Positions 1 through 7,508 of a DNA stretch of 64,000 nt are shown in pieces (position 1 is the first letter of the stretch; each line of letters opens with the position of its first letter). The DNA comes from Anaerolineae bacterium (GTDB lineage Bacteria > Chloroflexota > Anaerolineae > Aggregatilineales > UBA2796), in contig JAHBVJ010000007.1 of the NCBI GenBank assembly GCA_019637615.1, positions 1-64,000 of the forward strand, given 5' to 3'. The notes under the pieces were generated by a model. That model was not told the DNA's origin, did not search any database, and saw nothing but the letters and a program-made list of their open reading frames with translations. The translations under genes were made by a program, and so were the position numbers.

Positions 1-507
1 ACCGCCGTCAGCGGAGCGCCCATCTCGGCCTCCGACTACAACACCTACCAGCGCGACAACCTGACCTACCTGTTCAGTCAGCGTCCCGCGCCCAAAGCCA
101 GCTACTTCAGCGGCGCGCTGACCTCCACCGCAACCAGTTTCACGGATGTCAGCACCGCCAGCGTCAAGCTCAACGCCACCATCAACAGTGGGCGCTTTTT
201 CTGCCTGTTCATGTTCCCCTTCTATCTCTCGTTCAGCAGTGCCGGAGTCGCCCGCGCTAACTTCCGCGTGCAGGTCGATGCCACCGCCAACGAAGGCGAC
301 CCCACCTATGGCCTGCTGCACGCCATCAACACCACGCAGCAAACCCTGATCGTGCCTGCGCTCCTGCAAGGTCTCAGCGTCGGCGCGCACGACATCCGTT
401 TGCAGTGGAAGCTCACCGTTACCAGCGGTTCCGGTTGGCAGATGAATATCCCGTCCGTTGCCGGAGCCGATGGCTTACCCGTTTTTATGGTAGGCTGGGA
501 GGTCTAA
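1..507 (+). CDS. Phage tail/structural-like protein, 5' end cut by window
   Basis: The reading frame is open from base 1 to the TAA at 505-507, giving 168 codons without the true start. Visible residues about 6-22 read GAPISASDYNTYQRDNL, a pattern common near the N-terminus of tail-fibre or other structural proteins of phages and prophages (family knowledge, recalled rather than searched). The rest is rich in Thr, Ser, Ala and beta-type sequence with no transmembrane segment, as in virion surface proteins. The next gene starts 3 bases downstream and looks holin-like, which supports a prophage or phage-derived particle context. An alternative is a secreted beta-sandwich protein. I am fairly sure of the frame and moderately sure of the phage origin. 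Confidence 0.6.
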   Translation, partial: TAVSGAPISASDYNTYQRDNLTYLFSQRPAPKASYFSGALTSTATSFTDVSTASVKLNATINSGRFFCLFMFPFYLSFSSAGVARANFRVQVDATANEGDPTYGLLHAINTTQQTLIVPALLQGLSVGAHDIRLQWKLTVTSGSGWQMNIPSVAGADGLPVFMVGWEV

Positions 508-510
508 CCA

Positions 511-768
511 ATGGACAATCAACAACTCGTTCGTGATGCCGCTGTGGTCATCTACGTGATGATCGCCTTCTTGGGGGGTGGTGGGACGGTCGTCGCTGCC
601 ATCGCCCTCCTCGCTAACCAGATTCTCAAGAGTCCGGTGCTCGTCACCGCGCTGGAGAATCTCGCCCGCTCCGCCCACCCCGACCTGCTCAAGGCGCTCA
701 ACGTGTCCGCCAAGTTGGTCGAGGAGGTCACCGACGATACGCCCTACGCCGACAAACTCTCCGGCTAG
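511..768 (+). CDS. Small membrane protein, holin-like
   Basis: 85 residues starting at ATG 511, only 3 bases after the preceding stop, so probably co-transcribed. Residues about 9-36 form a long hydrophobic stretch interrupted by a GGGG turn, which could be one long or two short membrane helices. The C-terminal half is amphipathic and acidic (KLVEEVTDDTPYADKL). Small size, membrane hairpin, charged tail and position behind a tail-like gene are what holins look like, but holins share little sequence and I recognise no specific family. It could equally be a small phage membrane protein of another role. Confidence 0.5.
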   Translation: MDNQQLVRDAAVVIYVMIAFLGGGGTVVAAIALLANQILKSPVLVTALENLARSAHPDLLKALNVSAKLVEEVTDDTPYADKLSG

Positions 769-775
769 TGCTCTC

Positions 776-824
776 GTCCTTCTCCCCTCTCCATGACCAT
801 GGGGAGGGGCAGGGGGTGAGGCTT
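776..824. repeat. R4-family hairpin repeat, reverse orientation
   Basis: On the reverse strand this reads CCTCACCCCCTGCCCCTCCCC followed by a palindromic core and GGAGAGGGG. It belongs to the same intergenic family as the copies at 14183, 15290, 33457, 40347 and 61022. A second short palindrome (CTTTCCAC/GTGGAAAG) follows within about 25 bases. It separates the phage-like genes from the TIR gene and could terminate transcription. Confidence 0.55.
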
Positions 825-899
825 TCCACCACGCGTGGAAAGGGATTGCGACTAATTTCAGTTGTATCATTCAATCATTTTGGAGAGCAGGTGGTCACC

Positions 900-1787
900 A
901 TGGGCAGCAAAGTGTTCATCTCCTACAGCCGCAGCAATCTCAGTTTCGTCAAAACGCTGGATGCGCAATTGATCGAACAGGGCATCGAGGCATGGGTTGA
1001 TTGGCGCGATATTCCACCCGGCGTCAACTGGCGGCAAACGCTCTATGACGGTCTGACCGCCTCTGATGTCGTGCTCATCTTCCTCTCGCCCGCCTATATC
1101 GAAAGTGAGAACTGCCGGATCGAATGCTACCTCGCCCGCTATTATGGCAAGCGCGTCATCCCGATTATGGTGCAAGACTGTCGGGACATGCTCCCTATCT
1201 ATGAAGAAACCAAAGGGCTAGAAGATGTCGTGTTTGTGAATTATGCACAGTATCAGCTTTTCGGGTTTCCCGTCGATGATGATTTTCTGCTCAATCTGAT
1301 CGTGGAAGTGGTCGAAGACGAGCCGCGCGCGTGGTATACCTCGGACGCGCTGCACTACATTTCTTATTCCTCTCCGGATGCCCTGTTTGCGGGTCGGGTC
1401 GCTGCCGACCTTACCAAGGCCAATATTGATGTTTTCTTCACACCGTTGAGCAGCCCAACTGCGATCCCATGGCGTGAAAGTATGGCGCGTGCGATGATGC
1501 GGGCGAAAGCGCTCATCGTCTGCATTTCGCCCACGGCGGCACAAAGTAGTTGGGTACGGCGCGAAGTCCTGTTCGCCTATACGCGTCACCTTCCCATCTA
1601 TCCAATCGTCACCGAAGTCACCGCCAGCAGTCAGCAGCTTATGCAAGATATGAACGCCGCGCTTGCCCAATCTTATGAGATGCGTCTCCTAGCGGACGTG
1701 AACTGGCTGTACCCGAATCCAACCTATGAGCATCTGCGCGACAACCTGATCGCCGTGCTCACCTCCCCAACCGGAGATACTGAGTGA
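900..1787 (+). CDS. Tandem TIR-domain protein
   Basis: 295 residues from ATG 900. The frame is open from 768, but GGAGAG at 882-887 and the start of homology (SKVFISYSRSN) favour 900. TIR domain 1 spans about residues 3-95: FISYSR, WVDWRDIPPG, and SENCRIE with Glu75 at the position of the NADase catalytic glutamate in prokaryotic TIR proteins. TIR domain 2 starts near residue 147 (HYISYSSPD) and repeats the fold with IPWRESMARAM and SSWVRREV, where Glu again sits at the catalytic place. No other effector or sensor domain is visible. TIR enzymes in bacteria act in anti-phage defence or NAD signalling. A double TIR with nothing else directly behind phage-like genes may be a prophage-carried defence or anti-defence gene (inference). 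Confidence 0.8.
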   Translation: MGSKVFISYSRSNLSFVKTLDAQLIEQGIEAWVDWRDIPPGVNWRQTLYDGLTASDVVLIFLSPAYIESENCRIECYLARYYGKRVIPIMVQDCRDMLPIYEETKGLEDVVFVNYAQYQLFGFPVDDDFLLNLIVEVVEDEPRAWYTSDALHYISYSSPDALFAGRVAADLTKANIDVFFTPLSSPTAIPWRESMARAMMRAKALIVCISPTAAQSSWVRREVLFAYTRHLPIYPIVTEVTASSQQLMQDMNAALAQSYEMRLLADVNWLYPNPTYEHLRDNLIAVLTSPTGDTE

Positions 1788-1825
1788 GCGACTCGCCTCG
1801 GCTATCGGCGCTTCGCACAATCTCG

Positions 1826-1854
1826 TTGACAGCAGTCTAGAATCAGAATATGAT
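1826..1854 (+). promoter_or_regulatory. Sigma70-type promoter of the lacI-family gene
   Basis: TTGACA at 1826-1831, a 17-base spacer and TATGAT at 1849-1854 make a near-consensus promoter 45 bases ahead of the regulator's start at 1899. Transcription should begin near 1861. Confidence 0.75.
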
Positions 1855-1856
1855 TG

Positions 1857-1874
1857 ATTGAAATCGTTTTCAAT
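1857..1874. promoter_or_regulatory. LacI-type operator overlapping the start site
   Basis: ATTGAAATCGTTTTCAAT is palindromic at 16 of 18 positions with the central CG typical of LacI-family operators. It lies immediately after the -10 box and covers the expected transcription start, so a bound repressor would block the promoter. The simplest reading is autoregulation by the regulator encoded at 1899-2930. I saw no second copy ahead of the uptake operon. Confidence 0.7.
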
Positions 1875-1898
1875 GCCGTTCAAAGAGGCGATCCGAGC

Positions 1899-2930
1899 AT
1901 GTCGCAACGCAAACAGCGCCGTTCGGCTCCGACCATTCTAGAAGTGGCTCGTCACGTCGGAGTCTCTCCGACGACGGTATCGCGCGTGCTCAACAACTAC
2001 CCTCATATTCGCGAGGACGTGCGTAACAGCGTCCTCCAAGCGATCGCTGACCTCGGCTATGAACCGAACCGTGTCGCGCAGCGGCTCCGTGCCACGCACA
2101 GCCGCCTACTGGGGATGATCGTCACCGACATCACCAACCCGTTCCTGAACACCATCATGGCAAGCATCGAAGCGGTGTTCTTCAGCAAAGGTTTCAGCGT
2201 GTTGATGAGCAATACCACGGCTGACCCGCGCAAAGAGCTTGAATACCTGAGCATGATGGAAAACGAAGGCGTCGCGGGGCTGATCATCGCGCCGACCAGC
2301 GAGAACGTGGATCGGGTGGCGGAACTGGCGGAGGATGGCTTGCCAGTCGTGGTCATCGACCGCCGCATGACCAGCGGACGCGTAGACGTGGTGCTCTCCG
2401 ACAACGTGATGGGCGCACGCCAAGCGGTGGAGCATCTGATCAGCCTCGGACATCAGCGCATCGGACACATCGGCGGGCCGTTGCACCTGACCAGCGGACG
2501 CGAACGCTATCAGGGCTACCAAGCCGCTATGCACGATGCGGGCATTGATGTCCCGCCGGACTGGGTGCGCTTTGGCGACCATCGCCACGACAGCGGCTAT
2601 CAAAACGCGCTAGAGCTGCTCGCTGTGACACCGAACCTGACCGCGCTGTTCATCGAAAACAACATGATGACGCTCGGCGCGATGAACGCCATCCATGATC
2701 GCGGGATGCGCGTGCCCGATGAGATAGCTATCGTCGGCTTCGATGATATGCCGTGGTACAAGTCGCTGAACCCACCGCTGACCGTGATCGCGCAGCAAAC
2801 CCACGAGATCGGCGTGGTGGCAGCCAGCCGCCTCTTGGAACGTATCGACCAACCGAATTTACCCGCGCGTGCCGATGTCCTGCCGACGAGCTTGATCGTG
2901 CGCGCTTCTAGTGGTGCTGGACGCCGCTGA
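1899..2930 (+). CDS. LacI-family transcriptional regulator
   Basis: 343 residues from ATG 1899, preceded by GAGG at 1885-1888; an earlier in-frame ATG at 1854 lies inside the promoter and is not used. Residues about 11-58 form the LacI helix-turn-helix with hinge (TILEVARHVGVSPTTVSRVL, then GYEPN). Residues 60-343 form the periplasmic-binding-protein-like sensor (LLGMIVTDITNPF, VVVIDRR, HQRIGHIGGP, AIVGFDDMPW). Such proteins normally repress transport and catabolic genes until a small ligand binds. It sits just upstream of and in line with the peptide-type ABC operon that begins at 3114 and is the obvious candidate regulator. The ligand cannot be told from sequence. Confidence 0.92.
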   Translation: MSQRKQRRSAPTILEVARHVGVSPTTVSRVLNNYPHIREDVRNSVLQAIADLGYEPNRVAQRLRATHSRLLGMIVTDITNPFLNTIMASIEAVFFSKGFSVLMSNTTADPRKELEYLSMMENEGVAGLIIAPTSENVDRVAELAEDGLPVVVIDRRMTSGRVDVVLSDNVMGARQAVEHLISLGHQRIGHIGGPLHLTSGRERYQGYQAAMHDAGIDVPPDWVRFGDHRHDSGYQNALELLAVTPNLTALFIENNMMTLGAMNAIHDRGMRVPDEIAIVGFDDMPWYKSLNPPLTVIAQQTHEIGVVAASRLLERIDQPNLPARADVLPTSLIVRASSGAGRR

Positions 2931-3022
2931 CGACAACAACCGCTGGCGGTGAACCATTCGTACATAAGCGGGCGCAACCTAGTGCCCTAGATAACCCGCC
3001 GTCTGGTTAGCTGTTCAACCCG

Positions 3023-3033
3023 AAAGGAGGTGA
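3023..3033 (+). promoter_or_regulatory. Isolated perfect Shine-Dalgarno in the binding-protein leader
   Basis: AAAGGAGGTGA lies about 80 bases ahead of the real start at 3114, which has its own GGAGG at 3104-3108. The strong site could serve a short upstream frame (ATG 3034 to TGA 3171, 45 codons, overlapping the main start) or a ribosome standby site. The other binding-protein gene at 33698 has the same arrangement. Confidence 0.4.
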
Positions 3034-3113
3034 ATGCGCCACGTTGTCGAATCGAGTTATCGATACCACTCGTGCTTAACCCTTACTCCCTTCTATCAAC
3101 TTTGGAGGCGTGC

Positions 3114-4883
3114 ATGTTTTCAAAAAGATTATGGCAGAAACGCAATATCGTTTGGCTGGCTATCGCGCTGATGCTGGCATTGCCAAGCCAGCTCCCGCAA
3201 CCCGCTTTCGCGCAGGACTCCGTAAAGATGGATCGTACCGATCCGAAGCTCGTCACCTATTACACGCATGACGGCGATCTGACCGTCGAGCGTGATCCGC
3301 AGTTGGCGGGCAGCACGGTATCCGTCCGCTGGGTAGATAACATCTTCCTCGGCCTGACCGATCTCTCGCCGGAAAATTCGGCCGTGCGCCCAGAATTCGC
3401 CACCGAATGGTCAGTCAGCGCGGACGGCCTCAAGTGGACGTTCAAGCTGCGCGATGATGTGCCGTGGGTGAGCTGGAACCCTGAGACTCAAGAAGCCAAA
3501 GTCATGCGTATGGTGACCGCGCAGGACGTGGTGACGGGCACGCGCCGCGCTTGCAATGCCACGCTTGGTGGCAGCTACGGTCCCGTGACCGCCAGCTTCG
3601 TCGCGGGCTGCAAAGCCGTGCTCGATTCCAAGGAACCGACGCAAGAACTGTTCGAGGGTGTTGGCGTCAAGGCCATCGATGATCACACCGTCGAATTCAC
3701 GCTCGTCGCGCCGACGGGCTTCTTCCCCGCCGTCGCCAGCCTGTGGACGCTGCGTCCCGTGCCCGCCGAGCAGATCGACAAGTTCGGTGCCGCATGGATC
3801 GACCCCGCCAACGCATGGTCGAACGGCCCCTTCCTCGCTGACACGTACACACCCGGCGTCGGACGCACGCTGATCCGCAACCCGTTCATGCCCAAGGATT
3901 TACGGGGTGAAGGCAACATCGACCGCGTCGAAGTCATCGTCATCAACGATGCCAGCACGCTGCTGTCGCAGTACCTCAACGGGCAGGTCGATATGATCCG
4001 CTCCGGCGGCATCCCCGAAGGCGAATTGGCCTCCGTGCGCAGCAACGAAGCGCTGAAGGATCAACTCGTGTTTATCACGGGCGTCAGCATCGACTACTTG
4101 AGCTTCAACAATGGCAAGCCGCCCTTCGATGACGTGCATGTTCGCCGCGCGTTCAGCGCCGCCATTGACCGCACTGCCATTATCAATGACGCCGCTGGCG
4201 GCCTCGGCACACCGATCATCCACATCACGCCGCCCTCGATGCCCGGTGCGCCCGCCATCGACCAAGTTGGTGTCGGCTATGACCCGAAGTGGGCAGTCGA
4301 AGAACTCGCCAAGAGTCCGTACCCCGGCTGCAAGGGCTTCCCCGAAGTCAATTCGGTATCGCAGCCCGGACGCCGCACCCGTTACGTGGAATTCTTGATC
4401 AAGGCGTGGTCAACCGTGCTTGGCTGCGATCCGGCACTGTTCCACAACGAAGTGATCGAAGACTTCAGCAATATGATCCCCGTGATCAGCATCACCAACG
4501 ATATGGCGAAGCGCCCGCACTGGCACCCGATTGGCTGGGGGCCGGACTATCCAGACTCGAATAACTGGGTGGGCGACATCCTTAAGTGCGACATCGACAA
4601 CGCCTTCACGTCGCGTCCGTGCTCGGATGTGGACACGCTGATCCAGCAAGCGCGTGAAGAGTCCGATCCCGCCAAGCGCAAGGAGATGTACGCCAAGATC
4701 GAGGATATGTTCTTCGGCAAAGATGGCGTGTATCCTGTCGCACCGATCCGCTTGGCCTCGAACTATGCGCTGTACCAGACCTATCTCACTGGCCCCATCG
4801 AAACCGATGGTCAGGTCGGTGGCGAGCACTGGGATTGGTACACCATCGATAAGGCCGCGCAAACCGCAGTGCGTGCCAAGTAA
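3114..4883 (+). CDS. Peptide/oligopeptide ABC transporter substrate-binding protein
   Basis: 589 residues from ATG 3114, with GGAGG 5 bases upstream. Residues 1-34 are a Sec signal peptide (KR-rich start, IVWLAIALMLAL core, cleavage after PAFA). The mature part has the SBP_bac_5 (DppA/OppA) layout: FLGLTDLSPENSAVRPEFATEW near the start, SADGLKWTFKLRDDVPW, SGGIPEGEL, DDVHVRRAFSAAIDR, and a C-terminal WGPDYPDSNN typical of peptide-binding members. It is the first gene of an operon continuing with an esterase, permeases and a peptidase, so it probably delivers peptides or a related conjugate. Several cysteines in the C-terminal lobe may form disulfides. Confidence 0.92.
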   Translation: MFSKRLWQKRNIVWLAIALMLALPSQLPQPAFAQDSVKMDRTDPKLVTYYTHDGDLTVERDPQLAGSTVSVRWVDNIFLGLTDLSPENSAVRPEFATEWSVSADGLKWTFKLRDDVPWVSWNPETQEAKVMRMVTAQDVVTGTRRACNATLGGSYGPVTASFVAGCKAVLDSKEPTQELFEGVGVKAIDDHTVEFTLVAPTGFFPAVASLWTLRPVPAEQIDKFGAAWIDPANAWSNGPFLADTYTPGVGRTLIRNPFMPKDLRGEGNIDRVEVIVINDASTLLSQYLNGQVDMIRSGGIPEGELASVRSNEALKDQLVFITGVSIDYLSFNNGKPPFDDVHVRRAFSAAIDRTAIINDAAGGLGTPIIHITPPSMPGAPAIDQVGVGYDPKWAVEELAKSPYPGCKGFPEVNSVSQPGRRTRYVEFLIKAWSTVLGCDPALFHNEVIEDFSNMIPVISITNDMAKRPHWHPIGWGPDYPDSNNWVGDILKCDIDNAFTSRPCSDVDTLIQQAREESDPAKRKEMYAKIEDMFFGKDGVYPVAPIRLASNYALYQTYLTGPIETDGQVGGEHWDWYTIDKAAQTAVRAK

Positions 4884-4980
4884 CCGCAGTCATCACAATA
4901 ATCGCTCTGTTGCCCTTGCCACGATTGTGTCGAGGGCAGCTAACCTGCGGCTTGAGTGCCGCGGTGACTGCGTTTTCGGA

Positions 4981-5002
4981 GCCTGATGCTTCGGTGTCAG
5001 GC
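4981..5002 (+). other. Short hairpin between binding-protein and esterase genes
   Basis: GCCTGA and TCAGGC pair around a TTCG-containing loop just after the binding-protein stop, with no T-run. Hairpins here often stabilise the binding-protein mRNA so that it exceeds the downstream transport genes (general knowledge). Function here is inferred. Confidence 0.35.
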
Positions 5003-5039
5003 GTTGACCAACCAACCTACCATACATGGAGACACAACG

Positions 5040-6056
5040 ATGCGATTAGCCGGACGGGTCGAGACGCCCTATTTGAGCAGCCAGATATTACAAGGGAATT
5101 TGCCCGGTGACCCGACCGAACGGATGCTGCCGATTTATCTGCCGCCGGGGTATGACGACTCTCCGACTCGGCGCTATCCGGTGATCTACGTGCTGGCGGG
5201 GCACGGTGGCAGCGGGCCGTTGATGCTCGCGCCGACGGCATGGGGCGAGTCGTTTCCGGAGCGCATCGACCGTCTGATCCGCACGGGCGCGATGGGGCCG
5301 GTGATCGCCGTGCTGCCCGACTGCTGGACGATCTTCGGCGGCGCGCAGTACATCAATTCGTCGGCCTTGGGACGCTACGAAGACTATCTGAACGACGAGC
5401 TGATGCCCTATGTGGATGCGCATTACCGTACGCTGCCCGACCGCCAACACCGCGCCATCACGGGCAAGAGCAGCGGCGGCTACGGCGCAATGGTGCAGTC
5501 GATGCGGCATCCTGAATTGTACAGCGCGGTCGCCTCGCACAGCGGTGACATTTATTTCGAGTTCGGCTACCTGCCCGATATGGCAAAGCTGCACGCCAAT
5601 TTGCAGCGCTTCGGCGGCTTGGAAGGCTACATCGCGGCGGTTCCCACGTACAAGCCCAAAGACCATAACCCATTTTTCTCCGTGTTAGGGATGCTGTGCT
5701 ACGGAGCGGCCTTCGCGCCGAACCCCGAAGCGCATCGCGGCTTCGATATGCCCATCGACATGGAACTCGGCACGCTGCGCGAGGATGTCTGGGCGCGCTG
5801 GCTGGCATGGGATCCCGTGCGCATGATCGACCAACCGGAAAACAACGAAGCGTGGCGTCAGATGAATTACCTTTACCTCGACTGCGGCTTGTGGGACGAG
5901 CTGAACTTCCAGACCGGAACACGTTTGATGTCGCAGAAACTGACTAAACTCGGCATCGCGCACGATTTCGAGCTGTTCAACGACGGACATATCAACGTGC
6001 CATACCGCTATGATGTCTCGCTGCCGCGCCTAGAGAAAGCGATCCGTGAGCGATAA
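5040..6056 (+). CDS. Esterase D/PHB-depolymerase-like alpha/beta hydrolase
   Basis: 338 residues from ATG 5040, with GGAGA at 5028-5032. The fold matches the putative esterase family (PF00756): LPIYLPPGYDDSPTRRYPVIYVLAGHGG near the start, then the nucleophile elbow GKSSGGYGAM with the likely catalytic Ser at residue 144, and a C-terminal NDGHIN supplying the His. No signal peptide, so it should be cytoplasmic. It lies between the binding protein and the permease and is 2 bases from the latter. It may hydrolyse an ester of the imported compound, which would fit acylated peptides or sugar esters (inference). Confidence 0.85.
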   Translation: MRLAGRVETPYLSSQILQGNLPGDPTERMLPIYLPPGYDDSPTRRYPVIYVLAGHGGSGPLMLAPTAWGESFPERIDRLIRTGAMGPVIAVLPDCWTIFGGAQYINSSALGRYEDYLNDELMPYVDAHYRTLPDRQHRAITGKSSGGYGAMVQSMRHPELYSAVASHSGDIYFEFGYLPDMAKLHANLQRFGGLEGYIAAVPTYKPKDHNPFFSVLGMLCYGAAFAPNPEAHRGFDMPIDMELGTLREDVWARWLAWDPVRMIDQPENNEAWRQMNYLYLDCGLWDELNFQTGTRLMSQKLTKLGIAHDFELFNDGHINVPYRYDVSLPRLEKAIRER

Positions 6057-6058
6057 CC

Positions 6059-7093
6059 ATGACCGACGCCAAAGCCGCTCGTCCGCTGCGCCTGAACACC
6101 CACGAGGCCGCGCAGAAACCACGCACGGCGCTGCAAGATACTTGGGCGCAGCTTGCCCGTAATCGTCCCGCTCTCCTCAGCTTGATCTTCGTGATCGGAC
6201 TGGTCGCGATGGCGTTGGGCGCGGACGTGCTGCGCAACATCGGCCTGATCGAGGACATCAATGATCAGCATCGCGGCTCGTCGCTGGCGCTACCGCTGTC
6301 CTGCGCGACGATGCAAGCCAACCAGCAGCCCTATCCCCCCGGCGAACGCCAATTTTGCTTCGTCTTCGGCGCGGACGCGCTGGGGCGCGATGTCCTGAGC
6401 CGGACGGTGTACGGGACGCGCGTCTCGCTGGCGGTGGCGGTGGTCGGCGCGGTGATGACCACCGTGATCGGCGTGCTGTACGGCGTGATCTCCGGCTATT
6501 ACGGCGGCTGGGTCGATAACCTGATGATGCGCTTCGTGGACTTCCTGTACGGGATTCCGAGTCTGGTGCTGGTGATCCTGTTTCAGGCGTTTTTCAAGTC
6601 GCTGGATCAGGCGGGCACGTCAGGACTCGCACGGACGCTGATCGAGATTGACCGTGGCATGGGCGGGCTATTTTTCCTATTCATCGCGCTTAGTATTTTG
6701 AGCTGGATCAACATGGCGCGCTTGGCACGCGGCGAGATCATGGCTTATAAGCATCAGGAATTTGTCGAGGCGGCGCGGGCGGTCGGTGCCAGCAACTGGC
6801 GCATCATCTTCGTCCATCTGCTGCCCAACATCACCGGGCCGCTGGTGGTCGCGACCACGCTGGAAATCCCCGCCTTCATCTTCACCGAAGCCTTTTTGAG
6901 CTTCATCGGGTTGGGCGTGGAAGCGCCGACACCGAGTTGGGGCGGCATGATCAGCACGGGGCGCGACAGCCTGACTTCGCTGCCCAACTTGATCCTCGTG
7001 CCGGGGATCGCGCTGGCGCTGACCACGCTGGCCTTCAACTTCCTCGGTGACGGGCTGCGCGATGCACTCGATCCGCACGCGCGGCGGACGTAG
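6059..7093 (+). CDS. Peptide ABC transporter permease, DppC/OppC type
   Basis: 344 residues from ATG 6059, 2 bases after the esterase stop. An N-terminal cytoplasmic stretch leads to a first membrane helix (ALLSLIFVIGLVAMALGADVL), then the DppC signature FGADALGRDVLSRTVYGTRVSL, more helices, and the EAA loop (FVEAARAVGASNWRIIFVHLLP) that contacts the ATPase. The end, NFLGDGLRDALDPHAR, is diagnostic of DppC/OppC. It should pair with the permease at 7509. No ATPase gene lies in this operon, so the transporter must borrow one or use one encoded elsewhere. Confidence 0.93.
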   Translation: MTDAKAARPLRLNTHEAAQKPRTALQDTWAQLARNRPALLSLIFVIGLVAMALGADVLRNIGLIEDINDQHRGSSLALPLSCATMQANQQPYPPGERQFCFVFGADALGRDVLSRTVYGTRVSLAVAVVGAVMTTVIGVLYGVISGYYGGWVDNLMMRFVDFLYGIPSLVLVILFQAFFKSLDQAGTSGLARTLIEIDRGMGGLFFLFIALSILSWINMARLARGEIMAYKHQEFVEAARAVGASNWRIIFVHLLPNITGPLVVATTLEIPAFIFTEAFLSFIGLGVEAPTPSWGGMISTGRDSLTSLPNLILVPGIALALTTLAFNFLGDGLRDALDPHARRT

Positions 7094-7111
7094 CCGGAGG
7101 AGATGATGCCC

Positions 7112-7504
7112 ATGAAACGCTCCTCGTTCCGCTGGTTGTATCCGCTGTTGGCGGCGGTGATGCTGCTGCAAGTCAGCCTCGCGTGCTGGTCAACCGACAC
7201 GTGGATCATCCCGCCAACCGCCACGCCAACACTGACGCCGATCCCGCCGACGCCGGAATCTGCCGGACGCTACAAGGTGGGCGAAACCGTGACAGTCATC
7301 GCGGATGGCATCGCGCCGCTGTACATCACCGACAAGCCGGAGCCGCCCACCCGTCGCAACCGCGTCCCCAACGCCGCGTGCTACAACGATACGGTTGTCA
7401 CGATCATGGCGGTGACGCAGGTGGACGGCGTGATCTACTACCAGATCACCTGTAACAATCTGGCTGGTTGGATCTCCGAGCCAGTCCTGAGCAAAGGGAG
7501 ATGA
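7112..7504 (+). CDS. Lipoprotein with SH3-like domain
   Basis: 130 residues from ATG 7112. Two earlier in-frame ATGs (7103, 7106) sit too close to the GGAGGAG at 7096-7102. A hydrophobic helix ends in VSLAC, a lipobox, so the mature protein starts at Cys. A Pro/Thr linker (PPTATPTLTPIPPTP) follows, then about 80 residues resembling a bacterial SH3 fold (GETVTVIADGIAPLYITDKP ... YYQITCNNLAGWISEPVL) with a cysteine pair. It is inserted between the two permease genes, 4 bases before the second, an unusual place that suggests a role near the transporter on the outer face of the membrane. The function is unknown. Confidence 0.7.
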   Translation: MKRSSFRWLYPLLAAVMLLQVSLACWSTDTWIIPPTATPTLTPIPPTPESAGRYKVGETVTVIADGIAPLYITDKPEPPTRRNRVPNAACYNDTVVTIMAVTQVDGVIYYQITCNNLAGWISEPVLSKGR

Positions 7505-7508
7505 CGCC

